A stretch of 64,000 nucleotides of DNA from Betaproteobacteria bacterium Ga0077526 (lineage in GTDB: Bacteria > Pseudomonadota > Gammaproteobacteria > Burkholderiales > Ga0077523), in contig LNDV01000028.1 of NCBI GenBank assembly GCA_001464765.1, positions 62,001 through 126,000 of the forward strand. Direction: 5' to 3'. Below are positions 54,849-64,000 of the stretch, piece after piece. The notes beneath the pieces were generated by a model, which saw only the letters and a program-made list of their open reading frames with translations, made no database searches and was not told the origin of the DNA. Position 1 is the first letter of the stretch. Each line of letters opens with the position of its first letter. The translations under genes were made by a program, and so were the position numbers.

Positions 54849-56639
54849 ATGCCCGTCTCTCCTGTCGCCAACGCCGATGGAGTCGTCACCGTCACCGTGA
54901 CGGTGAACGGGACGGCGCTCGCGGATACGGTGCGCATCATCTCCGTGACCGTCCACCGCGCCGTCAACGCGGTGCCCTATGCGCGACTGGTGATGGCCGA
55001 CGGCGATATCGCCGAGGGAGACTTCCCGCTGAGTGCGGGCGATCAGTTCAAGCCCGGCGCGGAGATCAAGATCAGCGCAGGCTACGACAACGCTGTAACC
55101 GACATCTTCACCGGCATCGTGGTGCGGCACGGCATCGAGGTCAAAGGGGAAAACGACGCCCGTCTGCTCGTCGAATGCCGCGACAAGGCCGTGAAGATGA
55201 CCATCGGCCGCAATCACGCGAACTACGTCGACAAGAAGGACAGCGACATCTTCTCGACGCTCGCCGGCAACGCCGGCCTGTCGATCACCACCACCGCCAC
55301 GACCGTCAGCTACAAGGAACTGGTGCAGTACGCCTGCACCGACTGGGACTTCATGCTGTCGCGGGCCGAGGTCAACGGACAACTCGTTGTCGTGAAGGAC
55401 GGGGCGATCACGGTTGCTCCGCCCAACACGACGGCCGCTCCGGATCTCAAGGTGACCTACGGCAAGGACCTCATCGAGTTCCAGGCGGACATGGATGCCC
55501 GTACCCAGCTCTCGTCGGTCGCGACGGTGGCGTGGGACTCCGCCACCGGGGCCATCGTGCAGGGAACGGCTGCGAACCCGGCTACGCTGAACGCACAGGG
55601 GGACCTTACGTCCGCCACCCTGGCCGAGGCGACGAGTCCCGCCGTGGTCACCCTGCGCAGCACAGCAGCGATTCCGTCAGGGGCACTGACGGAATGGGCC
55701 AAGGCCCGGCAGGTGAAGGCCGGTCTCGCGCGGATTCGGGGACGCATGCGATTCCAGGGTAACGCCACGGCCGAGCCCGGGAAGATGATCGAGGTGGCCG
55801 GCGTTGGCAGTCGCTTCAACGGCAAGGTGTTCGTGACCGGGGTGCAGCATGAAATGGCCGAGGGCAACTGGGTGACCGAAGCCGTGTTCGGGCTCGCGCC
55901 CGACTGGTTCGTCGAGCGGCCTGATGTGACGGAGCCCCCGGCCGCGAGCTGGATGCCCGCCGTCACGGGTCTGCAGATCGGCGTGGTGATGAAGCTGGAC
56001 GCCGATCCGGAGGGATGGCATCGCATCCAGGTGTCGACGCCGGTGGCGCAGCACGCGACGGACGGCGTGTGGGCGCGCCTGCTCCAGTTCCACGCCTCGA
56101 ACGCGTTCGGCGCCTTCTTCCTGCCGGAGGTTGGCGACGAAGTGATTCTCGGCTACCTCAACGGCGACCCATCCAATCCCGTCGTGTTGGGCAGCCTCTA
56201 CAGCGCCAACAACCCGCCGCCCTACACGCTGGAGGCGGCGAACAACACCAAGGCGATCGTCACGCGCGCCAAGATGAAGATCGAGTTCGACGACGACAAG
56301 AAGGTGATCACCATCACCACGCCCGGGAACAACAAGATGGTGTTCTCGGATACGGACAAGTCCATCGTCGTGCAGGATCAGAACAGCAACAAGATCGAGC
56401 TCGCCGCCGGCGGCATCACGCTGGACAGCCCGAAGGACATCAAGATCACGGCCAAGGGCGGCATCACGCTGGACGCAGTGGGCGCCATCAACATCACCTC
56501 GAAAGCCGACGTGAAGACCGCCGGACTCAATGTGAACTGCGAGGCGCAAGTGGGATTCGTGGCAAAGGGCACGGCGAACGCGGAGTTGTCCGCTGCCGGT
56601 CAGACGACCGTGAAGGGCGCCATGGTGATGATCAACTGA
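54849..56639 (+). CDS. eCIS central spike protein, VgrG-like (Afp8/Pvc8)
   Basis: This 596-residue protein combines gp27-like hub domains (about residues 1-370, with ADGDIAEGDFPLSAGDQFKP and HEMAEGNWVTEAVFGLAPDW) and a gp5-like OB-fold region (about 371-465, ending LPEVGDEVILGYLNGDPSNP and VVLGSLYSANNPP). It ends in a beta-prism needle of short strands rich in Ile, Lys, Thr and Gly (KKVITITTPGNNK, NKIELAAGGITLDSPKDI). It trimerises to puncture the target membrane and receives the PAAR tip. No effector domain is fused to its C-terminus. Confidence 0.94.
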   Translation: MPVSPVANADGVVTVTVTVNGTALADTVRIISVTVHRAVNAVPYARLVMADGDIAEGDFPLSAGDQFKPGAEIKISAGYDNAVTDIFTGIVVRHGIEVKGENDARLLVECRDKAVKMTIGRNHANYVDKKDSDIFSTLAGNAGLSITTTATTVSYKELVQYACTDWDFMLSRAEVNGQLVVVKDGAITVAPPNTTAAPDLKVTYGKDLIEFQADMDARTQLSSVATVAWDSATGAIVQGTAANPATLNAQGDLTSATLAEATSPAVVTLRSTAAIPSGALTEWAKARQVKAGLARIRGRMRFQGNATAEPGKMIEVAGVGSRFNGKVFVTGVQHEMAEGNWVTEAVFGLAPDWFVERPDVTEPPAASWMPAVTGLQIGVVMKLDADPEGWHRIQVSTPVAQHATDGVWARLLQFHASNAFGAFFLPEVGDEVILGYLNGDPSNPVVLGSLYSANNPPPYTLEAANNTKAIVTRAKMKIEFDDDKKVITITTPGNNKMVFSDTDKSIVVQDQNSNKIELAAGGITLDSPKDIKITAKGGITLDAVGAINITSKADVKTAGLNVNCEAQVGFVAKGTANAELSAAGQTTVKGAMVMIN

Positions 56640-56652
56640 GCACGAGACCACC

Positions 56653-56952
56653 ATGCCCCCCGCTGCGCGACTAACCGATATGCACGTGTGCCCGATGGTG
56701 ACTCCCGGTCTGCCGCCGATTCCGCACGTGGGCGGACCGGTCATCGGCCCTGGCGTGCCGACCGTGCTGATCGGCAAGTTGCCGGCCGCCGTGCTCGGGG
56801 ACAACGCCGTGTGCGTCGGGCCGCCCGACTCGATCGTGAAGGGCTCCGCGACGGTGATGATCGGAGGCAAGCCCGCTGCGCGCCTCGGCGACAGCACGGC
56901 GCACGGCGGTAGCATCGTCCTCGGTTTCCCCACCGTGATGATCGGCGGATAG
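56653..56952 (+). CDS. eCIS PAAR-domain spike tip protein
   Basis: This 99-residue protein is a PAAR-repeat protein that sharpens the spike. It begins PPAARLTDMHVCPMVTPG and repeats the VLIGKLPAAVLGDNAVC and VMIGGKPAARLGDSTAHGGS units. His11, Cys13 and a late Cys/His set can ligate the zinc found in PAAR tips. It is only a PAAR domain, with no toxin extension. It follows the spike gene by 13 bp and precedes the gp25 gene by 2 bp. Confidence 0.94.
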   Translation: MPPAARLTDMHVCPMVTPGLPPIPHVGGPVIGPGVPTVLIGKLPAAVLGDNAVCVGPPDSIVKGSATVMIGGKPAARLGDSTAHGGSIVLGFPTVMIGG

Positions 56953-56954
56953 CG

Positions 56955-57401
56955 ATGAACGACGATCCCACCTTTCTCGGTACCGGCTGGGGCTTCCCGC
57001 CCAGCTTCGACCCCGCCACGCGCAGCGCCGTCCTCGCCTCCAGGGAAGAGGACGTGTCGCAGAGCCTGTGGATCCTGCTGTCGACGACGCCGGGCGAGCG
57101 GGTGATGCAGCCCACCTTCGGCTGCGGAGTGAAGAAGCTGGTGTTCGAACCCATCACCGAGAGCACGCTCACGGAGATGCGCGACCTCATCCGCCGGGCC
57201 GTGCTGTTCTTCGAACCGCGCGTCACCCTCGAGTCGGTGGAGTTCGGCCTCGATCGCATGACGGAAGGCGAGATCGACATCCGGCTGGTCTACCGCCTGC
57301 GCACCACCAACAGTCGGGCGAATCTCGTGTTCCCGCTCTATCTGCACGAAGGCAGTCATGCGGCTGCTGCGGCGCCACCGGGACATCCGCGCGATGGCTG
57401 A
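56955..57401 (+). CDS. eCIS baseplate wedge protein, gp25-like (Afp9/Pvc9)
   Basis: This 148-residue protein matches the GPW/gp25 family: GTGWGFPPSFDPATRSAVLA, EEDVSQSLWILLSTTPGERV, MQPTFGCGVKKLVFEPI and ESVEFGLDRMTEGEIDIRLV. It docks the first sheath ring to the baseplate. The C-terminal Ala/Pro-rich tail is short and likely flexible. Its last codons overlap the start of the next gene by 8 bp. Confidence 0.94.
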   Translation: MNDDPTFLGTGWGFPPSFDPATRSAVLASREEDVSQSLWILLSTTPGERVMQPTFGCGVKKLVFEPITESTLTEMRDLIRRAVLFFEPRVTLESVEFGLDRMTEGEIDIRLVYRLRTTNSRANLVFPLYLHEGSHAAAAAPPGHPRDG

Positions 57402-60400
57402 GCGACGCAATCCGAATCCGCCCGCCCGTCCGCGGTGGCAGGCCAATACCGGCACGGAGCGTTCCAGCCGGCTGCCGGAGGCGCTTCGCGACCCCCGCTT
57501 CGGTCCCGACGAACGTTCGCTCGCCGCGCTTGCGTCGTCGACAGCACGGTTCGCGCGCCAGATCGCCTTCTTCAATCTTCGCAACGAGCCCGACGGTACC
57601 TGGGAGCGCTGGTTCGCGACCGACGAGGCCCTGGTCCTGAGCGGTATCGCCGATGCCGATGTGGAGGCGCTGCGTGGCTCGCTGTTCGAGACCGTGGACC
57701 TCGCCACCGACGAGAGCGTGCTGCTGCGCATCCTGGCCGGCGCACACCGCATCGACCGCTGGTACCGGCTGCTGGCCGTGATCGACCGCCCGCGCGCCCA
57801 GCTGCTGTGCGCCGAGCTGCGCCGCGCGATCGAACAGAAACTCGCCCCAGGGCTCCGCTGGGCGATGGCCCACGTGGATGCCAGCCCGGCTGCCGCGCGA
57901 CTGCGGAGCGAACTCGACGAGGTCTGGGGAGACGCCGGTGTCGGAACCGGCGGCGACGACTACTCCTGGGACAGGGGGCGCGCGCGCTCCGTCTTCTTCG
58001 GGTTCCTCGACGCCATCGCACACCTTCGCACGGCGGCGGCCGCCCGCCTGGAGGAGTCTCTGCGCAGTGACGGTCACGAGCCCTCGGCCGCGCTGTTCCT
58101 CACGTTCCTGCAGTTGTACGGCAGGGTGCAGGCCCGCTTCAACGAGTTCACCGAACGGCATCGCGACTTCTACCACCGCGACTGCCTGTTCTTCGAGGAG
58201 CGCGGCGCGCAGCCGGATCACGTGCATCTGGTCTACCGCCGCGTGTCGGCGGCCGGACTGGATGTGCGCGTGCCGCCCGGAGCGGGCTTCGCGCTTGGCA
58301 AGGAGCTGGAAGGCGGTCCCGTCGTGTACCGGACTGGAGCTGAACTGGCGGTCACCCTCGCCAGGGTGGTGGGGCTGCGCACGATCCGGCTCGAGCGGGA
58401 TCGGCTGATCTCGCCGGAAAGGGAACTGCGGTATGTCACGCGGGTGCGGTCGGAGACCATCGAGACCTTCCCCGCGTCGGACGACGTGCAGCGGACGGCG
58501 CGCTATTGGCCACTGTTCGGCGGGCTGGTGCGCCGGCCCGGCGCGACCGCCTCGCCCGATGCCACCCTGGGTTTCGCCATCGCCAGTCCGCTGCTCGCCC
58601 TGGCCGAGGGCGCGCGTGAGATCCGCATGCGTCTGGTCTTCGATCAGCCGGCGCAGCGCGATTCCCGCGCCGCGGATCTCGCCGCCGAACTGACCCTGGT
58701 CGGACACCGCGAGCCGAACGACGTGGTCATCACCGCGACCGATGTGATTACCGACGTGTTCGAGCGCTTTGCGAGAATCGAAGAGCATTCGGATTCCCGG
58801 AGTGCCGAGTGGGCCGCAGGCGCCGTGACGCGGCTCGCCGTGAAGTTGCTCATCCGGGACTTGAAGGCGCTTCGGGGCGGAGAACTCACCGCATTGCAGG
58901 AGCGCTTCGAACAGTCGGGCTGCACCGCCGTGATTCGCGCATCCGCCCCCCTGCCGCGCGACGTGTGGGCGATGCTCGCTTCTGCGTTGAAGGCGTTCGC
59001 ACGGCGTGGCGTGCAGCTTCGCTACGAGCCTTCGGACGCCTTGCCGGCCGGCGTCGCGCTGCTGGTCGGCAGCCAGCCCGTACTCGGCTATGGCCCCGCC
59101 GGTCCCTGGCGCGGCGCGGATCTTCCGATGCTGTTCAATGCCTACTGTCTGGAGCGCTGTCTGCAGGCCCGCACCGAGAGCGCCTTCTTCCAGGCGTTCG
59201 GCGATTTGTTCCGCCGCTGGATGCTCCTCGATGCCGATGCCCTCGGAGACTGGGACTTTCGCGCCATCAAGCGCGCCCTGCGGGCGTTGTCACGACCGGA
59301 CAACGTACTGCGTGTGCGCGGCCGCCGGATCGCGGACTCCGGGGAGAATCCGGCCCGGCACAACATCCTGAGCTGCCTGCGCGGCCGCCGACGGCCCGTC
59401 CGGGAACTGCTGGTGAACCGCGTGCTCGCGGATGTGTTCGAGGTCGAGGTGACCACACCGCAGGGCTGGTCAGCTCCCACGGACACGTTTCTTCTCGGCA
59501 GCGATCCCGCGGGCGCGTCGGACCTCACGCTCGTCGCCCGGCTGCGCCCCGACGCAGCCCCCGTGAGCCCCTACGACGAGCCCGTGCACCGTTCCGGCTG
59601 GAACACGGACCAGCCTTGCGTACGGGTGCGCGTGCGCGCGGAGAGCGGTGTCTTCAGCTACTCGGTCTTCGCCGATCTCGCTCTTGCGAAGGTGCATCTG
59701 GACGTGCATGTCGAGGGCGCCCGCACCGCGCTCCTGCACAATCAGCTCGGGCGTCTCGACCCCTCGAAGCCCTTCCAGCCCTTCGGGCCGCTGCCCGCCC
59801 GCGGGTCCTACCTCGTGTTCGGCAGCGAGGAACTGGCCCGCAAGAACGTTACCGCGCTGGCCCTCACGTTCGAGTGGGGCGGCTTGCCCGAGGACGATGG
59901 CGGCTTCGGCGCCTACTATCGCGGCTACACGACGGAACGGACCAACCAGTCCGTGCGGGTCGCGACCGCGATCCTCCGCGATGGACACTGGCAGGGCGGG
60001 GCCGACGACGGTGCGGGCGAGCCGCTGTTCGGCCGCTCGGGCGATGACCAGCAGCTCGCGCCGGAATCCACCATCAGGATCGATGCGGCCGCACTCAGCA
60101 ATCACTGCCGGCCGCTGCGGTTCAAGGATGGCGAGACCTTCGAATTCGACCTGTCGGCGCGTGCGGGCTTCTTCAAGTTCACGCTGTCCGAACCGTCCGA
60201 TCCGTTCGGCAACCGGGAGTATCCGCAACTGCTCGCGCACGCGGTGGCCGCCAATGCGAAGCGCAAGCGTCCGCTTCCGCTGCCCAACGCACCCTATGCC
60301 CCGGTGATCGAGCGTCTCAGCTTCGAGTACCGCGCCGCGACCGTGCTCAATCTCGCGGTGGAGATCCCGGCGGAACGGGCGGATGCGGACTCGCAGGTAC

Positions 60401-61752
60401 TGCTCCTGCATCCGTTCGGTTTCGAAGAGATCTATCCCGCCATCCGCGGGCGCTCGAAGGGACTCGTGCCGCGCTTCGAGCACGACGGCAATCTGCTGAT
60501 CGCGCTGTCGCCGGACAGCCCGCCGGGACTGCTCAACCTCCTGTTCCACCTGCGGGACGAATCCGCGCGTCGCGCGGCCGGAGGCGGTCCGCGTCCGAAG
60601 ATCGCGTGGTCTTACCTGGCCGGCAACCGCTGGCATGCGCTGCCGGCTGACCGCGTCCTCGCCGACACCACGCAGGGCTTCCTCACCTCCGGCATCGTGA
60701 CGCTCGATCTGCCGGAAGGGATCGACTGCGCCAACACGATTCTCCCGGCCGACTCGTTCTGGCTGCGAGTTGGCACGGACAGCGGCTTCGACGGCTTCGC
60801 AGGACTCTACGGCGTGCATGCGCAGGCGGCCCTCGCCACGCGGGAACGCGCCGATACCGTGGGTCTGTCCGCGCCGCGTGCCGGTTCGGCGGCCGAGTCG
60901 CTGTCGGCCCTCGCTGGAATCGTGCAGGTCACCCAGGTGGGCGACGTCTTCGGCGGACGCCCGGCGGAGCAGCGCGACGAATTCTCCGCGCGCATCGGCG
61001 AGCGGCTGCGCCACAAGAATCGTGCACTCACGCACTGGGATTTCGAGCGGATCGTGCTGGAGCAGTTTCCGGCGGTGTTCAAGGTGAAGTGCTTCGCCGG
61101 CGTGCGAGGCATCGGCGGCGTCTCGTCATCGGGTGGTGTGGTCGTCGTGGTCGTGCCCGCACCGCCCCCCGGCGCGGTGGACCAGTTGCGCGCCCCCAAG
61201 CTGAATGCCGTCGAACTCGAACGGATCCGCGATTTCCTCGTCGAGCGCTGTTCGCCGTTCGCGCAGCTGATCGTCCGCAACCCCGTGTACGAGCGCATCC
61301 AGGTGCGCTGCGCGGTGCGTTTCCATCGCGGCCATCAGAGCGGATCGTCCATCCAGCGCCTCAACAACGACATCTCCCATCGGCTCACCCCCTGGCGCGA
61401 GGAGGGGCTCGGTGCGCGCTTCGACTGGGTGCTGCGCAAGGAGGAGGTCGAGGGCTGGATCCGCGATCTCGACTACGTGGATTCCGTGGGTCGGGTGTCG
61501 CTGCTGCAGGTGGCCGAGGACGACGAGGGCCGCTTCGGGCTCGGTGACTCGGCGGGACTGCTGGCCGAGATGGCGCGCGGGGATGCGCCCGGCACGCTGC
61601 GTCCGCGATCGCCATGGAGCATCGCACTGCCCACGCGCAATCATGCGATCACGCTTTTTGCGGATACGCGCCTCGACGAAGCGCGGCCCGCCGGGGTGGC
61701 CGATCTCGAAGTCGGCAACACTTTCGTGATCGGGAGGTCCCGCGGTGGGTAG
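57394..61752 (+). CDS. eCIS large baseplate protein, J-like (Afp11/Pvc11)
   Basis: This 1452-residue protein has the layout of the large eCIS baseplate subunit related to phage gpJ/gp6. The N-terminal 150 residues are helical. The long middle is mixed alpha/beta. The C-terminal J-like part has ERLRHKNRALTHWDFERIVL, FPAVFKVKCFAGVRG, VVVVVPAPPPG, VERCSPFAQLIVRNPVYERI and the final YVDSVGRVSLLQVAED. It forms the wedge ring around the spike hub. ATG 57394, overlapping the gp25 stop by 8 bp, was chosen; an ATG at 57358 in the same frame would need a 44-bp overlap. Confidence 0.9.
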   Translation: MAERRNPNPPARPRWQANTGTERSSRLPEALRDPRFGPDERSLAALASSTARFARQIAFFNLRNEPDGTWERWFATDEALVLSGIADADVEALRGSLFETVDLATDESVLLRILAGAHRIDRWYRLLAVIDRPRAQLLCAELRRAIEQKLAPGLRWAMAHVDASPAAARLRSELDEVWGDAGVGTGGDDYSWDRGRARSVFFGFLDAIAHLRTAAAARLEESLRSDGHEPSAALFLTFLQLYGRVQARFNEFTERHRDFYHRDCLFFEERGAQPDHVHLVYRRVSAAGLDVRVPPGAGFALGKELEGGPVVYRTGAELAVTLARVVGLRTIRLERDRLISPERELRYVTRVRSETIETFPASDDVQRTARYWPLFGGLVRRPGATASPDATLGFAIASPLLALAEGAREIRMRLVFDQPAQRDSRAADLAAELTLVGHREPNDVVITATDVITDVFERFARIEEHSDSRSAEWAAGAVTRLAVKLLIRDLKALRGGELTALQERFEQSGCTAVIRASAPLPRDVWAMLASALKAFARRGVQLRYEPSDALPAGVALLVGSQPVLGYGPAGPWRGADLPMLFNAYCLERCLQARTESAFFQAFGDLFRRWMLLDADALGDWDFRAIKRALRALSRPDNVLRVRGRRIADSGENPARHNILSCLRGRRRPVRELLVNRVLADVFEVEVTTPQGWSAPTDTFLLGSDPAGASDLTLVARLRPDAAPVSPYDEPVHRSGWNTDQPCVRVRVRAESGVFSYSVFADLALAKVHLDVHVEGARTALLHNQLGRLDPSKPFQPFGPLPARGSYLVFGSEELARKNVTALALTFEWGGLPEDDGGFGAYYRGYTTERTNQSVRVATAILRDGHWQGGADDGAGEPLFGRSGDDQQLAPESTIRIDAAALSNHCRPLRFKDGETFEFDLSARAGFFKFTLSEPSDPFGNREYPQLLAHAVAANAKRKRPLPLPNAPYAPVIERLSFEYRAATVLNLAVEIPAERADADSQVLLLHPFGFEEIYPAIRGRSKGLVPRFEHDGNLLIALSPDSPPGLLNLLFHLRDESARRAAGGGPRPKIAWSYLAGNRWHALPADRVLADTTQGFLTSGIVTLDLPEGIDCANTILPADSFWLRVGTDSGFDGFAGLYGVHAQAALATRERADTVGLSAPRAGSAAESLSALAGIVQVTQVGDVFGGRPAEQRDEFSARIGERLRHKNRALTHWDFERIVLEQFPAVFKVKCFAGVRGIGGVSSSGGVVVVVVPAPPPGAVDQLRAPKLNAVELERIRDFLVERCSPFAQLIVRNPVYERIQVRCAVRFHRGHQSGSSIQRLNNDISHRLTPWREEGLGARFDWVLRKEEVEGWIRDLDYVDSVGRVSLLQVAEDDEGRFGLGDSAGLLAEMARGDAPGTLRPRSPWSIALPTRNHAITLFADTRLDEARPAGVADLEVGNTFVIGRSRGG

Positions 61753-62605
61753 CCAGAACCGCGCCACGCTGCGCAACTACTTCAAGGCCGGGACGCTGCC
61801 CACGGAGGACCACTTCGGGGATCTCATCGATTCCACGCTCAACATGGTGGACGAGGGCTACCGCAAGTCCCCCGAGCATGGCGTCGAGATCTCGGCGCTG
61901 GGCAGTTCCAATGCGCTGGTGAGCTTCTACACGCAGCGCGATCCCAACACGGTTCAGTGGTCCATCGCCTACGGCGCCGAGACGGGCGACGGGCGCGGCA
62001 AGCGCCTCGTGTTCAGCGCCAGGGATTCGAACGTGCCGGGTCCGTCGGTGCTCAGCTTCGATCCGGTCGGACGGATCGGCGTCAACAACGACCGACCCGA
62101 GTACACGCTCGATGTGAACGGTGTCGTGCGTGCGGCCGGCCGTCTCGGCGGCTTCCAGCCGGAAGAGGTCGTGCAGGGGCCCGACGGGGACGCTTCCACC
62201 TACGAGAAGGGACCGGTCAAGGCCGACGGCAAATGGCATGACATCACCGGCTGGCTGAGGGGCTGCCACGGTTTCGAGGTGATGGCGGGCGTCGGCGATC
62301 GCAAGGGCAACGGGCGCTACGCACTGCTCCACGCCATCGCTCTCAACACGTTCAATCCGAGGTCCTCGCTGCTCGACTGGTTCCGGCCGCGCCGGAGGAT
62401 CCGCGCCCAGGAGGCCTACTTCGGCACGCGCTGTGACCGCATCGAACTGCGCTGGGAAGGCACATCGGGCAAGGACGCGCGCTATCGCCTGATGATCCGC
62501 ACGCGCTGCCCGTATTCCGAGGACGTGCTCATCCAGGTGCATCTCACCCGGCTCTGGTTCGATCCGGCGATGACCGGATCGGTGCCCACGGGAGATGCGC
62601 GATGA
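61745..62605 (+). CDS. eCIS fibre-like or baseplate accessory protein
   Basis: This 286-residue protein starts at GTG 61745, 8 bp inside the previous gene, and ends 4 bp inside the next, so it is locked into the operon. The middle part, DPVGRIGVNNDRPEYTLDVN, is the short repeat found in phage and bacterial tail fibres and adhesins. Before it comes a helical start (NRATLRNYFKAGTLPTEDHF) and after it a beta-rich domain of about 130 residues (GKWHDITGWLRGCHGFEVMA). A fibre, or an adaptor for a fibre, is the most likely role. No sugar-binding or proteolytic motif is seen. Confidence 0.7.
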   Translation: MGSQNRATLRNYFKAGTLPTEDHFGDLIDSTLNMVDEGYRKSPEHGVEISALGSSNALVSFYTQRDPNTVQWSIAYGAETGDGRGKRLVFSARDSNVPGPSVLSFDPVGRIGVNNDRPEYTLDVNGVVRAAGRLGGFQPEEVVQGPDGDASTYEKGPVKADGKWHDITGWLRGCHGFEVMAGVGDRKGNGRYALLHAIALNTFNPRSSLLDWFRPRRRIRAQEAYFGTRCDRIELRWEGTSGKDARYRLMIRTRCPYSEDVLIQVHLTRLWFDPAMTGSVPTGDAR

Positions 62606-64000
62606 GCGAGGCCCCGGCGCGCGAGACCAAGCCCGGGCACATTCCCCGTCATCGCGGCAAGCCATCGCCGACGAGCTACGAAGCGCTGCGTACCGAGGGC
62701 ATCCGGCTCGCGCAGGACCTCGGCGGCGACATCTGGACGGACTACAACCTGCACGATCCGGGCGTGACGATGCTGGAGGCGCTGTGCTACGCGCTCACCG
62801 ACCTCGACTACCGCACCGACTTTTCGGTGGCGGACCTGCTCACCGAGGCCGACGGGCGCATTCGCTTCGGCAATCTCGGGCTGCACCCGCCTGCCGCGGT
62901 GCTGCCGGGCCGGCCGGTCACCGATGCGGACTATCGTCGCGCGCTGCTCGACACGATTGCCGAGATCGCCAATGTGTGGGTGAGCGCAGAGACCGATCCC
63001 GCACGCGGCATTCCCGGGCTCTATCGCATCTCCATCAAGCATGCCAGCGACGAAACGGGTCCGGCCGAGGACGCGGAGGTGCGCGAGAGCGTGCGTGAGG
63101 TCTACCGGGCCAACCGCAACCTGTGCGAGGACCTGGCCGAAGTATCGAGTGTCGAGCGCATCGAGATCGACCTGTTCGGCGAATTCGAGATCGGCGGTGC
63201 GCGTCCGCCGGCGGACATTCTCGCGGAGATCTACGACCAGTGCGCACGGGTCGTGGCCGCGAGTGTCGTGTTCCAGTCCTTCGAACAGGCCCTCGCCGGG
63301 AAGGTGCCGCTCGAGCACATCCTGCAGCCGCTGCATACCCGGCACGGCATCCTGCGCGACGAGGATCTCGCGCGGGCCGACCGCCAGGAGCTGTTCGTGG
63401 GCGACCTCATCTCCAAGGTGAAGGCGATCGAAGGCGTGCGTTTCGTTCGGCATCTGTCTCTCGCCCGGCCGGGCGAGGAACCGACGGTCGCGTCGATGCG
63501 GTGGAACTCACTCGTCGAGGCCCCGATGCTGCGCTTTCCCGGCGAGGACGCCTTCGCCCGCAACGTGCGGATCACGCGCGGCGGTGTCGACGTGCGGGTC
63601 GCCGCCCGCGAGGTCCGCGCCAAGTATCGCGACCTGCGCGCGGTGGACCGCTCCCGCGCGTTCGCCCGTCAGGACATCGCGGTCCTGAAGCCGCCGCCCA
63701 AGGGCGTGTACCGGAAGCTCGACCGCTACTCGTCGGTCCAGAATCACTTCCCGGCGATCTACGGCATCGACGAGCGGGGTCTGCCCGATTCCGTGAGCCC
63801 TTTGCGCAAGGCACAGGCCCGGCAGTTGAAGGGCTTCCTCACCCTCTTCGACCAGGTGCTAGCGAACGGCGCCGAGCAGCTTCACCATCTGCGGGATCTC
63901 TACTCGACGCGCACGGATCTGCAGCAGAGCTACTGGTCGCAGCAGCTGGACACCGAGGCGGTGCCGGGGATCGAGGCGCTGTTTGCCCGGCCGGACGCGC
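62602..64000 (+). CDS. eCIS baseplate protein Afp12/Pvc12-like (3' end beyond window)
   Basis: The frame from ATG 62602 is open to the right edge, giving 466 residues of a protein that usually has about 900. It overlaps the previous stop (ATGA). The signature DYNLHDPGVTMLEALCYALT DLDYR near residue 60 is typical of the second J-like baseplate protein in eCIS clusters. Further along are VGDLISKVKAIEGVRFVRHL and DRYSSVQNHFPAIYGI, then RQLKGFLTLFDQVLAN, also common in this family. With Afp11 it forms the wedge heterodimer of the baseplate. Confidence 0.88.
   Translation, partial: MSEAPARETKPGHIPRHRGKPSPTSYEALRTEGIRLAQDLGGDIWTDYNLHDPGVTMLEALCYALTDLDYRTDFSVADLLTEADGRIRFGNLGLHPPAAVLPGRPVTDADYRRALLDTIAEIANVWVSAETDPARGIPGLYRISIKHASDETGPAEDAEVRESVREVYRANRNLCEDLAEVSSVERIEIDLFGEFEIGGARPPADILAEIYDQCARVVAASVVFQSFEQALAGKVPLEHILQPLHTRHGILRDEDLARADRQELFVGDLISKVKAIEGVRFVRHLSLARPGEEPTVASMRWNSLVEAPMLRFPGEDAFARNVRITRGGVDVRVAAREVRAKYRDLRAVDRSRAFARQDIAVLKPPPKGVYRKLDRYSSVQNHFPAIYGIDERGLPDSVSPLRKAQARQLKGFLTLFDQVLANGAEQLHHLRDLYSTRTDLQQSYWSQQLDTEAVPGIEALFARPDA

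Noticed and set aside
55677..57752. A 691-codon minus-strand frame opposite the spike, PAAR and gp25 genes.
   Set aside because: It lies across three recognised eCIS genes and has no domain features.
1..64000. CRISPR arrays, tRNA or rRNA genes, integrases and intact insertion sequences.
   Set aside because: None was recognised on reading both strands. The repeats found are protein-coding or the single 30-bp inverted pair.

Overview
The window is high-GC DNA that looks like a betaproteobacterial chromosome, perhaps Rhodocyclales or Burkholderiales. The lineage is inferred from gene content: three PEP-CTERM exosortase substrates, a Fur-controlled hemP-hmuSTUV heme locus, allophanate hydrolase, and DUF4124/DUF3237 proteins. 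I saw no tRNA, rRNA, CRISPR array, integrase or intact insertion sequence. No exosortase and no type I exporter is encoded here.

Region 1 (1-7968) opens with the end of an allophanate hydrolase. A heme-uptake locus follows: hemP behind a Fur box, hmuS, hmuT, hmuU and hmuV overlapping by a few bases each, a small unknown protein, a PEP-CTERM surface protein and a heme-type TonB receptor. Region 2 (7969-11280) holds a short-chain dehydrogenase, a DUF4124 protein, and a convergent pair (beta-barrel protein and DUF3237 protein). The pair shares a terminator hairpin and is bracketed by a 30-bp inverted repeat.

Region 3 (11463-39125, minus strand) is dominated by one 26-kb gene for an 8687-residue LEPR-XLL giant surface protein. 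It consists of thousands of residues of beta-solenoid repeats, an RTX calcium-binding block, a propeller-like block, two beta-helices, Ig-like domains and a cohesin-dockerin-cohesin tail. A PEP-CTERM protein with a cohesin-like body follows 65 bp downstream. This suggests, as a hypothesis, that the small protein anchors the giant through a cohesin-dockerin contact. A PepSY-repeat protein lies upstream.

Region 4 (39288-41767) is an envelope operon: LpxH-like phosphatase, glycosyltransferase, diacylglycerol kinase, then a 29-residue membrane peptide. Region 5 (42012-46771) is a HupE/UreJ - TPR - DUF4331 - PEP-CTERM cluster. The leader of the DUF4331 gene carries a 50-bp palindrome with a competing hairpin and a separate 20-bp palindrome.

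Region 6 (47158-49773) encodes a soluble PAS histidine kinase, a NarL-type regulator and a second receiver that lacks its DNA-binding domain. Region 7 (49993 to the right edge) is an extracellular contractile injection system (eCIS, Afp/PVC-like). It contains cap, sheath, two tube proteins, DUF5908, LysM hub, spike, PAAR tip, gp25 wedge, a large J-like baseplate protein, a fibre-like protein and an Afp12-like protein cut by the window edge. ATPase, tape measure and cargo genes would lie beyond 64000.
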